From Pandoraea sputorum (lineage in GTDB: Bacteria; Pseudomonadota; Gammaproteobacteria; Burkholderiales; Burkholderiaceae): 64,000 nt of DNA. The notes beneath the pieces are model-generated. The model saw only the letters and a program-made list of their open reading frames with translations, made no database searches and was not told where the DNA came from. Position numbers and translations under genes: made by a program. The stretch spans positions 2,418,001 to 2,482,000 of the forward strand of contig NZ_CP010431.2 of NCBI RefSeq assembly GCF_000814845.2, read 5' to 3'. Below, piece by piece: positions 54,207 to 63,789 of the stretch. Within the stretch, counting starts at the first letter, position 1, and every line of letters starts with the position of its first letter.

Positions 54207-55053
54207 GCGAAGCCACCACATCGGCGGCGAGCATATAGCCTTCGTTGCGAACCGTACGAATCAGCGGCGACGGCCGTGCACGCGTATCTAGATGGGCGCG
54301 CAGACGGCTTACGCAAACGTCGATGGCGCGATCGTTGGCGGCCCCATGACGACCGAATGCGCAGTCGAGCAGAAAGTCGCGCGAGAGCGGCCGGTGCGGA
54401 TGCATCACCAGTGCCTGCAACGTGCGGTAATCGGAGCCGCCCAGTGTAATCACGCGACCTTCCGGTGAAATGAGCTGGCGCGCGAGCGTATCGAGCCGCC
54501 ATCCGTCGAAGTCGAAATACGCCGCCTGTGAGGGCTGGAGCTGCGCATGGTGCAGTGTGGGGAACGACGACACAGGCACACCGCGCGCGGCCATCACGCG
54601 GTCGGACGTCACCGCCTGTGTGCTCCCTGGCGGCAGACGTGGCCCGCGTCGCAACACCGCTTTGATGCGCGCGAGCAATTCGCGCGGATCGAAGGGCTTG
54701 GGCAGGTAATCGTCCGCACCGACTTCGAGGCCGACGATGCGGTCGAACAACGTGCTGCGCGACGTGAGCATCACGACCGAGACGTCACCGCGTGCATGCA
54801 ACTGTCGGCAAAGCGACAAGCCATCCTCACCCGGCAGCATCAGATCGAGCACCACCACATCGGCAGGTATCGCGGCAAGCTGCGCCCACATCTGCACGCC
54901 GTCGGCGGCGGTCGCGACATCGAAACCCGACTCGCGCAGATAGTCCGAGAGCAGGTCGCGAATCTGAGGATCGTCGTCGACGACCAGCAAGCGCGCAACC
55001 GAACGCGCAGGAGCCATAGCGGAAACAGCAGAAGAAGAGGGGGCGGCCGACAT
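54199..55053 (-). CDS. OmpR-family response regulator
   Basis: A 284-residue regulator. The receiver domain (20-135) has the acidic pair VVDDDPQ, phosphoacceptor Asp70 in VLDLMLPGEDG, and Lys in DDYLPKPFDPREL. A long linker leads to the winged-helix DNA-binding domain (about 185-280), which contains LLDCAFGRHGAANDRAIDVCVSRLRAHL. The start is ATG 55053, with GTG 55056 adjacent. Members of this family bind tandem 10-bp half sites, and exactly such repeats lie about 70-100 bases upstream of the start, shared with the divergent transporter operon. Confidence 0.92.
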   Translation of the reverse strand: MSAAPSSSAVSAMAPARSVARLLVVDDDPQIRDLLSDYLRESGFDVATAADGVQMWAQLAAIPADVVVLDLMLPGEDGLSLCRQLHARGDVSVVMLTSRSTLFDRIVGLEVGADDYLPKPFDPRELLARIKAVLRRGPRLPPGSTQAVTSDRVMAARGVPVSSFPTLHHAQLQPSQAAYFDFDGWRLDTLARQLISPEGRVITLGGSDYRTLQALVMHPHRPLSRDFLLDCAFGRHGAANDRAIDVCVSRLRAHLDTRARPSPLIRTVRNEGYMLAADVVASHV

Positions 55054-55119
55054 CACAAGGACATTCCAAAGAACGGGAGTCTACCGGCGGGCACCCGCTT
55101 TGCGAGCGTTGCCCATATA

Positions 55120-55152
55120 CCGATACACGCCAATACAAACCAATACATACCG
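55120..55152. repeat. Three tandem 10-bp direct repeats in divergent promoter
   Basis: CCGATACACG, CCAATACAAA and CCAATACATA follow each other without gaps (55120-55149), and the next bases again begin CC. A degenerate fourth copy (CCATATAC) precedes them. Ten-base tandem half sites are the usual target layout of OmpR-family regulators, one of which is encoded just to the left. Confidence 0.6.
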
Positions 55153-55202
55153 AAATTCCGTCAACACGAAGCCAACACAACGCAACGCTACATTCTAATG
55201 GA

Positions 55203-55222
55203 AATGAGAATGGTTCTTGATT
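55203..55222. promoter_or_regulatory. Possible Fur box before iron transporter operon
   Basis: AATGAGAATGGTTCTTGATT carries a strong left half (TGAGAAT against TGATAAT) and a weak right half of the Fur consensus. It lies 20-40 bases before the chosen start of the binding-protein gene. Its position argues that translation starts at 55243 rather than at ATG codons inside the box. Confidence 0.4.
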
Positions 55223-55242
55223 CTATGTTGGATGTCACTGTG

Positions 55243-56406
55243 ATGCGGATGTTTTTCTCTCAGACCGTCAGACGCACTGTGTGCGCGGCGAGTGTTGTAC
55301 TGTCGACAACCCTGGCGGCCATGACCGCAACGGCGGTTGTCACCCCGGCCCACGCGGGCGAAACCGTGACCGATATGGCCGGACGGCAAGTCACGCTGCC
55401 CGACCACGTCGACCGGATTCTGCTCGGCGAGGGACGGCTGCTTTATGCCGTGGCGTTGCTTGAGGGCAAGCAGCCGCTTGCGCGCATCGTGGGCTGGCAG
55501 GGCGAGTTGCAATCGCTCGACCCGCAGACGTGGCAGCAGTACGAAAAGATTTTCCCGAAGATCGACACCATTCCGAAGATCGGCCAGTCATCGGAAGCGA
55601 CGGTCAGCGCTGAGAAGGCGCTGGCGCTCAAGCCAGACCTCGCCATCTTCAGCATTGGCGGTCACGGCCCCGGGCGGCACAACGCACTGGTCAAGGAGTT
55701 CGCCGCCGCCGGTGTGCCGGTGATCTTCGTGGACTTTCGTCAGAAGCCGCTCGAAGACACGGTGCCGAGTCTGCGCCTGATGGGCAAAGCCATGCACCGC
55801 GAAGCGCAGGCCGACGCGTATATCTCGCTCTACGAGTCGCACCTGAAGGCGGTGCGCGACGCCGTCGCGACGATTCCGGCGAACGAACGTCCGAAGGTCT
55901 TCGTACAGATGCTCGCAGGCGTCTGGCCCGGTTGCTGCCACACGGTCGGCAACGGCAACATCGGCGAGTTCGTCGATGCGGCAGGCGGTGTGAATATCGC
56001 GCGCGATTTGCTGCCGGGCGTCATCGGCGACCTGAACGTCGAGCATGTGATTGCATCCCGGCCGGACGTCTACATCGCGACCGGCACGCGCGGCAACGCC
56101 AATCAGTTGCGAATTCACGTGGGGGCGCAGACGTCGGCGCGCGATGCGCGCGATTCGCTGAACGCCTTCGTGAAGTCGCCGGGCATTGCCTCGATCAAGG
56201 CGGTGCGCGAGGGCCGCACGCACGGGCTCTGGCACAACTTCTACGACTCGCCTTACAACATTGTCGCGGTCGAAGCGATGCTCGGCTGGTTCTATCCGGG
56301 CCGCTTCAAACAGATCGACGCGAACGCGACGTTTGCCGAGATTCACAAGCGCTTCCTCGCGGTGCCCTTTAACGGCACTTACTGGACCGACGGAGATAAG
56401 CCGTGA
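55243..56406 (+). CDS. Iron-siderophore ABC transporter substrate-binding protein
   Basis: A 387-residue periplasmic binding protein (FepB/BtuF/FhuD superfamily). The signal peptide is about residues 1-40, ending in PAHA. The mature part begins ETVTDMAGRQVTLPDHVDRIL, the usual opening of this family. Two lobes are joined by a long helix (AEKALALKPDLAIFSIGG; HLKAVRDAVATIP). GPCC-like Cys residues occur in GVWPGCCHTVGNG. ATG 55243 is chosen because of the signal peptide and the upstream Fur-like site. In-frame ATGs at 55201, 55207 and 55225 lack ribosome sites. It overlaps the permease start by GTGA. The ligand is probably a ferric siderophore; heme or cobalamin is possible. Confidence 0.87.
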   Translation: MRMFFSQTVRRTVCAASVVLSTTLAAMTATAVVTPAHAGETVTDMAGRQVTLPDHVDRILLGEGRLLYAVALLEGKQPLARIVGWQGELQSLDPQTWQQYEKIFPKIDTIPKIGQSSEATVSAEKALALKPDLAIFSIGGHGPGRHNALVKEFAAAGVPVIFVDFRQKPLEDTVPSLRLMGKAMHREAQADAYISLYESHLKAVRDAVATIPANERPKVFVQMLAGVWPGCCHTVGNGNIGEFVDAAGGVNIARDLLPGVIGDLNVEHVIASRPDVYIATGTRGNANQLRIHVGAQTSARDARDSLNAFVKSPGIASIKAVREGRTHGLWHNFYDSPYNIVAVEAMLGWFYPGRFKQIDANATFAEIHKRFLAVPFNGTYWTDGDKP

Positions 56407-57539
56407 GTCTTGCCGGAGAAGTGGCGGATCTGTCCCGAGCATCGGGGCGCGCGCTGCCGGGTGCCCCCTCGGCGAAGCTGGCGGCAGAAGACGTTTTGCA
56501 TGCGGGCGTGGCGAGTGGTTATCGCCGGTTGAACCTGCGCCGTGCCCTCTGGCTCGTTGCATTGGCGGCGCTGATCGTGCTTGCGTTGGCGCTGGACTTC
56601 ACACACGGGCCGTCGGCGCTTGGCTGGCGCGATTTGTGGCGAACGATCGTGTCGCCTGCGACCGCCAGCCCCGATGCACAGGTCATCGTCTGGCAGATTC
56701 GTCTGCCGTACGCCCTCATGGCGGTGCTCGTCGGTGGTGCGCTGGGGTTGGCCGGTGGCGAGATGCAGACGATTCTCGACAACCCGCTCGCCAGTCCGTA
56801 CACGCTGGGTGTGTCGGCGGCGGCGGCCTTCGGCGCGGCGCTGGCCATCGTGCTCAACCTGCACGTGCCCGGCGTGCCGGACGTGTGGGTCGTGCCCGTG
56901 AACGCTTTCATCTTCGCGTTGATCTCTGCGCTGGTACTCGACGGTGTGGCGCGCTGGCGCGGTCTGCCGACCTCGGGTGTGGTGCTCATGGGCATCGCCC
57001 TCGTTTTCGTCTTCCATGCGCTCGTCTCGCTGATGCAGTTCGTCGCCACCGAGGACGCGTTGCAGGGACTCGTGTTCTGGACGCTGGGCAGCCTCACACG
57101 CAGCGACTGGACACAGGTGCGCGTGTTGGGCGCAGTGCTCGTGATCATGGCGGTGCTGGCATGGCGTCAGTCGTGGGCGATGACGGCGCTGCGGCTCGGT
57201 GAAGACCGCGCAGCGAGCTTCGGTATTCGTGTGGCGCGGCTGCGGCTTGTCACACTCATGCGCGTGTCGTTGCTCTCGGCGCTGACGGTGTCCTTCGTCG
57301 GCACCATCGGCTTTGTCGGACTGGTCGCGCCGCATATCGCGCGTGGCATCTTCGGCGAAGACCATCGCTTCTATCTGCCCGGCTGCGTGATCGTCGGTGC
57401 GCTGGTCATGTCGCTTGCGTCGATTGCGTCGAAGACACTGCTGCCCGGTGTGATCATTCCTGTGGGCATCGTAACGGCGCTCGTCGGCATTCCGTTCTTC
57501 CTTGTGATCGTGGTGCGTTCGAGCGGGAGGTCGCTGTGA
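56403..57539 (+). CDS. FecCD-family ABC transporter permease
   Basis: A 378-residue inner membrane permease for iron-siderophore uptake with about ten helices after a soluble N-terminus of some 45 residues. Family hallmarks are IRLPYALMAVLVGGALGLAGGEMQTILDNPLASPYTLGVSAAAAFGAAL and the ATPase-coupling region ASFGIRVARLRL. GTIGFVGLVAPHIARGIFGEDHR also matches. One permease gene serves here as a presumed homodimer, as in BtuC. Its GTG start overlaps the binding-protein stop by four bases, and its stop overlaps the ATPase start likewise. Confidence 0.92.
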   Translation: MSLAGEVADLSRASGRALPGAPSAKLAAEDVLHAGVASGYRRLNLRRALWLVALAALIVLALALDFTHGPSALGWRDLWRTIVSPATASPDAQVIVWQIRLPYALMAVLVGGALGLAGGEMQTILDNPLASPYTLGVSAAAAFGAALAIVLNLHVPGVPDVWVVPVNAFIFALISALVLDGVARWRGLPTSGVVLMGIALVFVFHALVSLMQFVATEDALQGLVFWTLGSLTRSDWTQVRVLGAVLVIMAVLAWRQSWAMTALRLGEDRAASFGIRVARLRLVTLMRVSLLSALTVSFVGTIGFVGLVAPHIARGIFGEDHRFYLPGCVIVGALVMSLASIASKTLLPGVIIPVGIVTALVGIPFFLVIVVRSSGRSL

Positions 57540-58351
57540 CCGTCTCGTCTCAAACACTTGCCCTGTCGGCGACGGGCATCGATGTCACGCTCGGCCGCCG
57601 TCACATCCTGCATAACGTGTCGCTGCCGCCGCTGCTTGCTGGCAGCGTCACCGCGTTGCTCGGACCGAACGGCTCGGGGAAATCGACCTTGCTGCGCACG
57701 CTTGCCGGACTCGTGGCCGGGCGCGGCGAAGTGACGTTCGGTAGTGAGATTCTGCACCGCTGCACGGGCCGTGCGCCCGCGCGCAATGTCGTCTATCTGC
57801 CGCAAGCACTGCCCGCAGGCGTGCATCTGCGCGTGCTCGAATCGGTGCTGGCCGCCGGGCACGGTGCGCGCCGTGCTGCGCGCGATTCGGTGAGCGCGAC
57901 AGCCCCTACGCCCGCCGTCGTCATGGCGTTGCTCACGCAGTTGGGGATCGAAGCGCTGGCCATGCGCTTTCTCGACGAGCTCTCCGGCGGTCAGCGACAA
58001 CTCGTCGGGTTGGCGCAGGCACTGATACGTGCGCCGCGCATCCTGCTGCTGGACGAGCCGCTGTCGGCGCTCGATCTGCACCACCAGTTTCAGGTGATGC
58101 GGCTGATTGCGCGCGAGACCGTGGCCCGTCAGATGATCACCGTCGTGGTCATGCACGATTTGTCGATTGCTATGCGCCACGCCAACGCGGCCGTGATGCT
58201 GCGCGAGGGACGCGTGGTCGCAGCGGGCGATGTCGGGGACGTGGTGACAGCCGACGCCATCGCCCGCGTATTCGACGTGCAGGCCCGGGTCGAGCGCTGC
58301 TCGCGCGGCTTGCCGCAACTGATCGTGGACGACGTCGTGACATCTGTCTAG
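57536..58351 (+). CDS. ABC transporter ATP-binding protein (siderophore uptake)
   Basis: A 271-residue ATPase energising the uptake system. Walker A is GPNGSGKST (residues 43-51). The Q-loop is VVYLPQALP. The signature is LSGGQRQLVGLAQAL, Walker B is RILLLDEPLSALDL, and the H-loop is VVVMHDL. The D-loop and FecE/FepC-like MRHANAAVMLREGRVVAAGDV complete the match. The start is GTG, overlapping the permease stop (GTGA). It ends the three-gene transport operon. The receptor gene follows after 212 bases that include no clear terminator. Confidence 0.93.
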   Translation: MTVSSQTLALSATGIDVTLGRRHILHNVSLPPLLAGSVTALLGPNGSGKSTLLRTLAGLVAGRGEVTFGSEILHRCTGRAPARNVVYLPQALPAGVHLRVLESVLAAGHGARRAARDSVSATAPTPAVVMALLTQLGIEALAMRFLDELSGGQRQLVGLAQALIRAPRILLLDEPLSALDLHHQFQVMRLIARETVARQMITVVVMHDLSIAMRHANAAVMLREGRVVAAGDVGDVVTADAIARVFDVQARVERCSRGLPQLIVDDVVTSV

Positions 58352-58563
58352 ACGCCGTTCGCCACCCCGACGCGACCCGCCGGGCTTCGCAGCTCAAGTC
58401 CTCTGCGCAGCAGCGTCAGCACCGGCGCGCCCAGCCACATCGCCACGCCGGTCGCGTCGTTCTTTCCTTGTTGTCCGAGTCAGTCCGAACGCATCGGCGG
58501 TGTCGCGCACCCCGGCGCGCGGGGACGCATTTTGTCTATTCATCTCATAACGCACAACACCAG

Positions 58564-61053
58564 ATGAAGCACTTGAATTCGATGAAACCCGGCATCGCCG
58601 ACACCGCGTTTTCGCCATTCGCCTCGCCGCTGGGGGCGGCGACGCCAACGGCGCGCCAATCTCGGCTGCGGCTGAACACGCGCATGACGCTGGCCGCCGC
58701 ATTGGCGGCCGCGTCACTGCATGCCGCCGCACAGACGCCACCTGCAACGGATGCGTCGGTCGCCGCGCAGCCCAACGGCACTGCGACCCCCGCGAAGACC
58801 ACTGCGGATGCGGTGGCGCTGCCCGCAACTTCCGTCACCGCCACGGTCGACGCGCCCTACAAAGCCGAGACCGTCTCGTCGTCGAAATACACGGCGCCAC
58901 TGCGCGACATTCCGCAGAGCATTACGGTCGTGCCCAAGCAGGTACTCGATGAGCAGAATGCGCAGTCGTTGCAGGACATTCTGAAGAACGTCCCCGGCAT
59001 CACGTTCATGTCGGGCGAGGGCAATCTGGGCTGGGGCGACCTGTTCTCGATTCGCGGCTTCTCGTCCGAGCAGAGCATCACCATCGACGGTGTGCGCGAT
59101 GCCGGTCTGTCGAGTCGAAACGACACGTTCGATCTGGATCGTGTGGAGGTCTACAAAGGCACCGGCACCATCGAGTCGGGTGTCGCGGCGCTGGGTGGCT
59201 CCGTCAATCTCGTGTCGAAGGAAGCCGAACTCGGCAGCTTCTATCGGTCCTCGTTCGGACTGGGGAGCGACAACTACCGCCGCATGACAGCCGACCTGAA
59301 TCAGCAACTCGGCGATTCCACGGCGCTGCGTCTGAACCTCATGTCGCACCACAACGGCGTGGCCGGGCGGGATGAAGTGAAGAACGACCGCTATGGCATT
59401 GCGGCGTCGCTGGGTCTTGGGCTGGGCACTAGCACGCGGGTGATCTTCGACGTCTTCCATCAGAAGGACAACAACGTCCCCGACACGGGGCTGCCGATCC
59501 AGCGCGGCACCGGCGGGCAACCGATGCCGGGTGTGCAACAGAGCAACTGGTATGGCGCGGCGGACATCTACACGCAGCAGACCGAGAGTACGTCGCTCTC
59601 GGGGCGCGTCGAGCACGACTTCAACGACACCACACGGATTCGCAGCCAACTGCGCTGGCAGCGCACCGACAACTTCTCCGTGCTGTCGCCCGCGCGCTTT
59701 TTCGCGGCGACCGCCAACGGCAACAAGGTTTGCAGCGGCACGCGTTGCGCCACGCTGGGATACGCGGGGGTGGGACCGTTGTCCAGCATCGGTGGCGTGA
59801 ATTCGTACACCGATTACACGTTGACTGGCGCGCAGTACGGCATTCTGCGCGGCAGCAACTTCGGTAACTCCACGCGTTATCAGATTCTCGATAACCAGAC
59901 CGATCTCAAGTTCACGGCGAACACCGGGCCGTTCAAGCATGACGTGGTCACCGGGTTCGAGCTGTATCGCGAGACTTACGGCGGCAACCCGCGCGCGGCC
60001 TACGTCCCGGCGGGCGACATGTTCTTCAACATGGCGAATCCATCGAATTCATTCGCGGGCACGTGGTCGATGGAGGGCAACAATAAGTCGAGTTCGACCG
60101 TCAACGACGCCGCCGTCTTCGCCAGCGACACGATCACGCTGTCACCGCACTGGCAGGTGCTCGCGTCGCTGCGTTACGACCGGTGGCGTGCGGAAACGAA
60201 CTCGCCAACGGGTGCCACGCTCACGTCGAGCATCAACGGTGCGTGGAGCGGCCGTGCGGGTCTCGTCTACAAGCCGGTCGAGCCGGGCAGCATCTACGTG
60301 TCGTACAGCCGCGCAACGCAGCCGACCGCCATCGGCGCGAGCACGAACAATCTGATCTACGGCACGGCGACGACGGCCAAGTACGATCCGGCGACGTCGC
60401 AGACGTACGAGCTGGGCACGAAGTGGGATCTCGCGGGCGGCGCACTCGGCCTGACGGCGGCCGTCTTCCGTACCGAACTGAGCAACTCGTGGCAGTACAC
60501 GAGCGACGACACGTCGCCCGTGCGTGCGCTTCCCGCCAAGCGCGTCGACGGTGTCGAACTCGGCTTGCAGGGCAACATCACCGACAAGTGGTCGATCTTT
60601 GCGGGCATCTCGCGCATGAAGAGCCGTATCACCAAGGGCGCGAACGAGGGGGCGGAGGCGGCCAACGTGCCTGACTGGAGCGGATCGATCTGGACGACCT
60701 ACAAAGTCACGCCGGACCTCGCGCTCAGCTACGGCGTGCAGTATGTGGGGCATCGCCGCTATACGGACAACCTCTACGTCGGCGGCCAGAACAACAACAG
60801 CAGCAATGCGTCGGGGCCGTCGGGGGTGAACCCGATCTATACGGCGGACAACGAGAAAGCGCCGAGCTACTGGGTGCATAACCTCGCGGCGCGCTACCGC
60901 GTGAACCGCCATGTGCACGTCAACCTGAACCTCAACAACGTGTTCAACAAGTTCTATTACGCACAAATCGGCGCGTCGCTCGACGGGTTCCAGTTGTACG
61001 GTGTGCCGGGCGCAGGACGCACGGTGACGCTCAGCGCGGATATCGCGTTCTAA
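58564..61053 (+). CDS. TonB-dependent catecholate siderophore receptor (Fiu-like)
   Basis: About 829 residues, an outer membrane ferric-siderophore receptor. It begins with an extended signal sequence of about 55 residues whose hydrophobic core is [17 protein letters not shown]. The plug domain (about 90-210) has [34 protein letters not shown] and [19 protein letters not shown]. The 22-strand barrel ends in [10 protein letters not shown] with a terminal Phe. PiuC-type hydroxylase genes typically follow Fiu/PiuA receptors, as here. The start is uncertain: ATG 58564 and 58582 both lack good ribosome sites. Confidence 0.92.
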   Translation: MKHLNSMKPGIADTAFSPFASPLGAATPTARQSRLRLNTRMTLAAALAAASLHAAAQTPPATDASVAAQPNGTATPAKTTADAVALPATSVTATVDAPYKAETVSSSKYTAPLRDIPQSITVVPKQVLDEQNAQSLQDILKNVPGITFMSGEGNLGWGDLFSIRGFSSEQSITIDGVRDAGLSSRNDTFDLDRVEVYKGTGTIESGVAALGGSVNLVSKEAELGSFYRSSFGLGSDNYRRMTADLNQQLGDSTALRLNLMSHHNGVAGRDEVKNDRYGIAASLGLGLGTSTRVIFDVFHQKDNNVPDTGLPIQRGTGGQPMPGVQQSNWYGAADIYTQQTESTSLSGRVEHDFNDTTRIRSQLRWQRTDNFSVLSPARFFAATANGNKVCSGTRCATLGYAGVGPLSSIGGVNSYTDYTLTGAQYGILRGSNFGNSTRYQILDNQTDLKFTANTGPFKHDVVTGFELYRETYGGNPRAAYVPAGDMFFNMANPSNSFAGTWSMEGNNKSSSTVNDAAVFASDTITLSPHWQVLASLRYDRWRAETNSPTGATLTSSINGAWSGRAGLVYKPVEPGSIYVSYSRATQPTAIGASTNNLIYGTATTAKYDPATSQTYELGTKWDLAGGALGLTAAVFRTELSNSWQYTSDDTSPVRALPAKRVDGVELGLQGNITDKWSIFAGISRMKSRITKGANEGAEAANVPDWSGSIWTTYKVTPDLALSYGVQYVGHRRYTDNLYVGGQNNNSSNASGPSGVNPIYTADNEKAPSYWVHNLAARYRVNRHVHVNLNLNNVFNKFYYAQIGASLDGFQLYGVPGAGRTVTLSADIAF

Positions 61054-61079
61054 ACGTTCCGAGCGCAGGAGAAAGCACC

Positions 61080-61769
61080 ATGATGATCGAGATTCCCGGC
61101 GTCTTCAGTCGCGACGAAGCGCGCGCTCTGTGCGAGCAATTGCAGGCGCAAACGTGGGTCGACGGTAAAGCGACGGCGGGCATGCAGTCGGCACAGGCGA
61201 AGGAAAACCGGCAGCTTCCGGAAGACGACCCGTGGGGGCGTCGTCTGGGCGACGAGATTCTGCGGCGTCTGTCGCAGGACGCCGTGTTCATGTCGGCCGC
61301 GCTGCCGCGCCGGATCTATCCGCCGCTGTTCAACCGGTACGAAGGCGGCGAGGCGTTCGGCTATCACGTCGACAATGCCGTGCGTGGCATCAAGGGCGTG
61401 CGCGAGCGGGTACGCACGGACTTGTCCGCCACGTTGTTCCTCGCGGAGCCGGATAGTTACGACGGTGGCGAACTGGTGGTGCGCGACAGCTTCGGCGAGC
61501 GGGCCGTCAAACTGCCTGCCGGTCACATGGTGCTTTACCCCGGTACGAGCGTGCACAAGGTCAACCCGGTCACGCGGGGCGTGCGGCTGGCCTCGTTCTT
61601 CTGGATCGAGAGTCTGGTGCGTGACGACGCCCAGCGGAGTGTCTTGTTCGACATGGACGTAGCGATTCAGCGCATGACGCAACAGGGGGCCGATCGGGTC
61701 TACGGCGAATCGCTGGTGCAGCTGACCGGCAGTTATCACAACCTGTTGCGCATGTGGGCGGATGTTTAG
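61080..61769 (+). CDS. piuC: Fe(II)/2-oxoglutarate-dependent dioxygenase, PiuC/YbiX type
   Basis: A 229-residue PKHD-type hydroxylase. The iron ligands are His96 and Asp98 in YHVDNA and His159 in [11 protein letters not shown]. The 2-oxoglutarate Arg follows in [14 protein letters not shown]. The usual N-terminal extension [17 protein letters not shown] and the PiuC-type C-terminus [11 protein letters not shown] are present. Genes of this family sit next to TonB-dependent iron receptors and are linked to siderophore or siderophore-drug uptake, but the substrate is not established. AGGAG lies eight bases before the ATG. It starts 26 bases after the receptor stop, so the two are probably cotranscribed. 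Confidence 0.93.
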   Translation: MMIEIPGVFSRDEARALCEQLQAQTWVDGKATAGMQSAQAKENRQLPEDDPWGRRLGDEILRRLSQDAVFMSAALPRRIYPPLFNRYEGGEAFGYHVDNAVRGIKGVRERVRTDLSATLFLAEPDSYDGGELVVRDSFGERAVKLPAGHMVLYPGTSVHKVNPVTRGVRLASFFWIESLVRDDAQRSVLFDMDVAIQRMTQQGADRVYGESLVQLTGSYHNLLRMWADV

Positions 61770-61847
61770 CCGCGAGGGTTGTGGCCGCTCCCGGTCGTCC
61801 TCGTGCATGCCTGACGGCCGTGTGCGGCGCAGTGTAAAGTAACGGCC

Positions 61848-62738
61848 ATGGATGCCTTGTTTCAGCCCGTTCAACCGTTTCAGCCGTTCCGCAATGCCCC
61901 TTTGTACTGGCGCTCGACGCTCGTGCCCGGGGGCGACATGCTTACGGCCGAATACAACGACCATACGTTCGCGCCGCACTGGCACGACGCGTACACGTTC
62001 GCGTGCATCGTGGCCGGAGCGGAGCGCTACGCCTATCGCGGCGGCGAGCACGTGGCGGACGCCGGGTCGATCGCCATCATTCATCCCGGCGAAGTCCACA
62101 CGGGCGCGCGGGAAACCGACTTTGGCTGGCGTTACCGAGTGTTTTACCTGCCGGTCGGCTTCGTGCAGGGCGTGCAACGTCAGTTGGAAAGTCCGCTGGA
62201 CATGCCGGGCGGGCCGTCGTCGGTGGACGAGGCGATGCCCTGGTTCGGCGAACACGTCATTTACGACGTGCAGGCCATGGACCGGCTGCTCGAAGCGCAC
62301 CGGCTGCTTCAGATGGGGGCAGATCCACTGTTGGCGGAAAGCGTGCTGATCGAAGCCGTGTCGATGATGCTGGTCCGCCATGCGCAGGCGCGCGTGCCGA
62401 CGTTGGAGATGCACCGCGACGCCGTGCGCGTCGAGACGATGAAGGCGCGTCTGTCGGCCGATCTCACCGAATCGCTCTCGCTGACGGCACTCGCTGAAGC
62501 CGTCGATCTTTCTCCATTCCATGCAGCGCGCCTGTTCTCCCGCGAGACCGGATTGGCCCCCCATGCGTGGCGCAATCAGTTGCGCCTCGTGCGCGCGCTG
62601 CCTGCCTTGCGCGACGGGGTGTCGGCGACGGACGTCGCACTCGCACAGGGCTTCAACGATCTGTCGCACTTCACCCGGTACTTCCGTCGCGCGTTCGGCG
62701 TGTCGCCCGGGAAGTGGAGCGTCGGACCGGGGGCGTAA
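61848..62738 (+). CDS. AraC family regulator
   Basis: A 296-residue regulator with an N-terminal cupin-type sensing domain (FAPHWHDAYTFACIVAGAERYAYRGGEH; IIHPGEVHTG). The C-terminal pair of helix-turn-helix motifs (about 195-290) includes LSLTALAEAVDLSPFHAARLFSRETG and VALAQGFNDLSHFTRYFRRAFGVSP. It resembles the AraC_binding_2/AraC_ligand group often paired with LysE-type exporters. It lies 78 bases after piuC on the same strand but probably has its own control. Its 3' end overlaps the convergent LysR gene by 68 bases. Confidence 0.9.
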   Translation: MDALFQPVQPFQPFRNAPLYWRSTLVPGGDMLTAEYNDHTFAPHWHDAYTFACIVAGAERYAYRGGEHVADAGSIAIIHPGEVHTGARETDFGWRYRVFYLPVGFVQGVQRQLESPLDMPGGPSSVDEAMPWFGEHVIYDVQAMDRLLEAHRLLQMGADPLLAESVLIEAVSMMLVRHAQARVPTLEMHRDAVRVETMKARLSADLTESLSLTALAEAVDLSPFHAARLFSRETGLAPHAWRNQLRLVRALPALRDGVSATDVALAQGFNDLSHFTRYFRRAFGVSPGKWSVGPGA

Positions 62739-63666
62739 GCGCTGCGGTAGGCGTGTGTGCAGCTTCATGCGCGGCTTCATCTGCGGCTTCATGCACCCAC
62801 GCCAGGAAATCCCGCAACGGTCTCGATTTGTCGGCGTCGCGCGGCACGAGCGTGACGTAGGTCGCACCGTCCGCCTGAATGTTCGGAAACGGCATGACGA
62901 GGCGACCGGCCGCCAGTTCTCGATCGAGCGTCGGCGTGCAGCCAATCCCCAGCCCCAGTCCATCCACCACCGCCTGCAAGCTCACGTGATAGTGGTCGAA
63001 GCGATGGAATCGCACTGGCCGAAGCGCGGGCACACCGGCCACACTCAACCAGTCTTCCCAGGCACCCACGCGCGTTTGCGTGGCGACGAACGTGTGCTTC
63101 GCCAGATCCTTCAACCGACGCAATGGCAGCGCTTCGAGCAGCGAGGGGGCGGCCACGACGCTGGCGCGTTCGGTGAACAACAGCGTCCTCTCATAAGGCT
63201 GCCATTCGGGACGTGGGGGCGGATCGCGTCGGATGGCGACGTCGAACCCACCGCGAAACGCCGGATCGGCCCCGCTCGACGTGGTGACGACCACCTGCAC
63301 ATCCGGGTGAGTTGCATGAAACGCGGGTAGCCGTGCGATGAGCCAGTGCATGGCAAGCGTGGTCTGAGCGTTGACGCGCACCACGCGCGTTTGCGGTGCT
63401 TTGCCGAAGCGCAGCGCCGCGTCGCCAATGAGGTCGAACGCAGCACTGATCTCGGCCGCGAACGCCCGTGCGTGGTCCGTCGCGACATTACGCTGCCCCT
63501 GACGGACGAACAACGTTTGCCCCAGCCACTCTTCGAGCAAGGCGATCTGTCGGCTCACGGCACCATGCGTGATCGACAATTCCTGTGCGGCGGCGCTGAG
63601 GCTCTCGGCGCGTGCGGCGGTTTCAAAAACACGCAGGGCATGCAACGGCGGTAGTTGGCGCGACAT
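62671..63666 (-). CDS. LysR family regulator (GcvA-like)
   Basis: A 331-residue LTTR. The N-terminal winged helix reads LPPLHALRVFETAARAESLSAAAQELSITHGAVSRQIALLEEWLG, a GcvA-like opening. The effector-binding domain runs to about residue 290 (VVDGLGLGIGCTPTLDREL). The last 40 or so residues are an odd tail with Ala-Ala-His-Glu repeats and basic Ser/Thr-rich sequence, partly antisense to the AraC gene. The ATG at 63666 starts MSRQLPPL. The frame is open to 63717. It is divergent from the TauE/SafE gene, which it may control. Confidence 0.88.
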   Translation of the reverse strand: MSRQLPPLHALRVFETAARAESLSAAAQELSITHGAVSRQIALLEEWLGQTLFVRQGQRNVATDHARAFAAEISAAFDLIGDAALRFGKAPQTRVVRVNAQTTLAMHWLIARLPAFHATHPDVQVVVTTSSGADPAFRGGFDVAIRRDPPPRPEWQPYERTLLFTERASVVAAPSLLEALPLRRLKDLAKHTFVATQTRVGAWEDWLSVAGVPALRPVRFHRFDHYHVSLQAVVDGLGLGIGCTPTLDRELAAGRLVMPFPNIQADGATYVTLVPRDADKSRPLRDFLAWVHEAADEAAHEAAHTPTAALTPPVRRSTSRATRRTRDGSTG

Positions 63667-63789
63667 GTTGGGGGCTCTGAAGGGCGAGGTCGTCAATGAA
63701 CTGTGACTTTTTATCACAGAAGGGCGGCGAATTTGTCGATGGTGTGAGTGTGAATCATGCTTTATCGTCGCGGCTAAGGGTCACGCTGC

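Noticed and set aside
54547..55200. Open frame upstream of the iron-binding protein
   Set aside because: It is antisense to the response regulator gene and crosses the divergent promoter. The signal peptide begins only near 55243.
58352..58470. Minus-strand tail reading GVAMWLGAPVLTLLRRGLEL, resembling a permease C-terminus
   Set aside because: Only about 40 codons with an upstream stop. It could be a remnant of a transporter but is too short to support.
58500..58563. Fur box before the TonB-dependent receptor
   Set aside because: The sequence around CTATTCATCTCATAACG matches only a weak half site, not enough to call.
61050..62963. 637-codon minus-strand frame under piuC and AraC genes
   Set aside because: Arg/His-rich shadow. 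The plus-strand genes have clear families.
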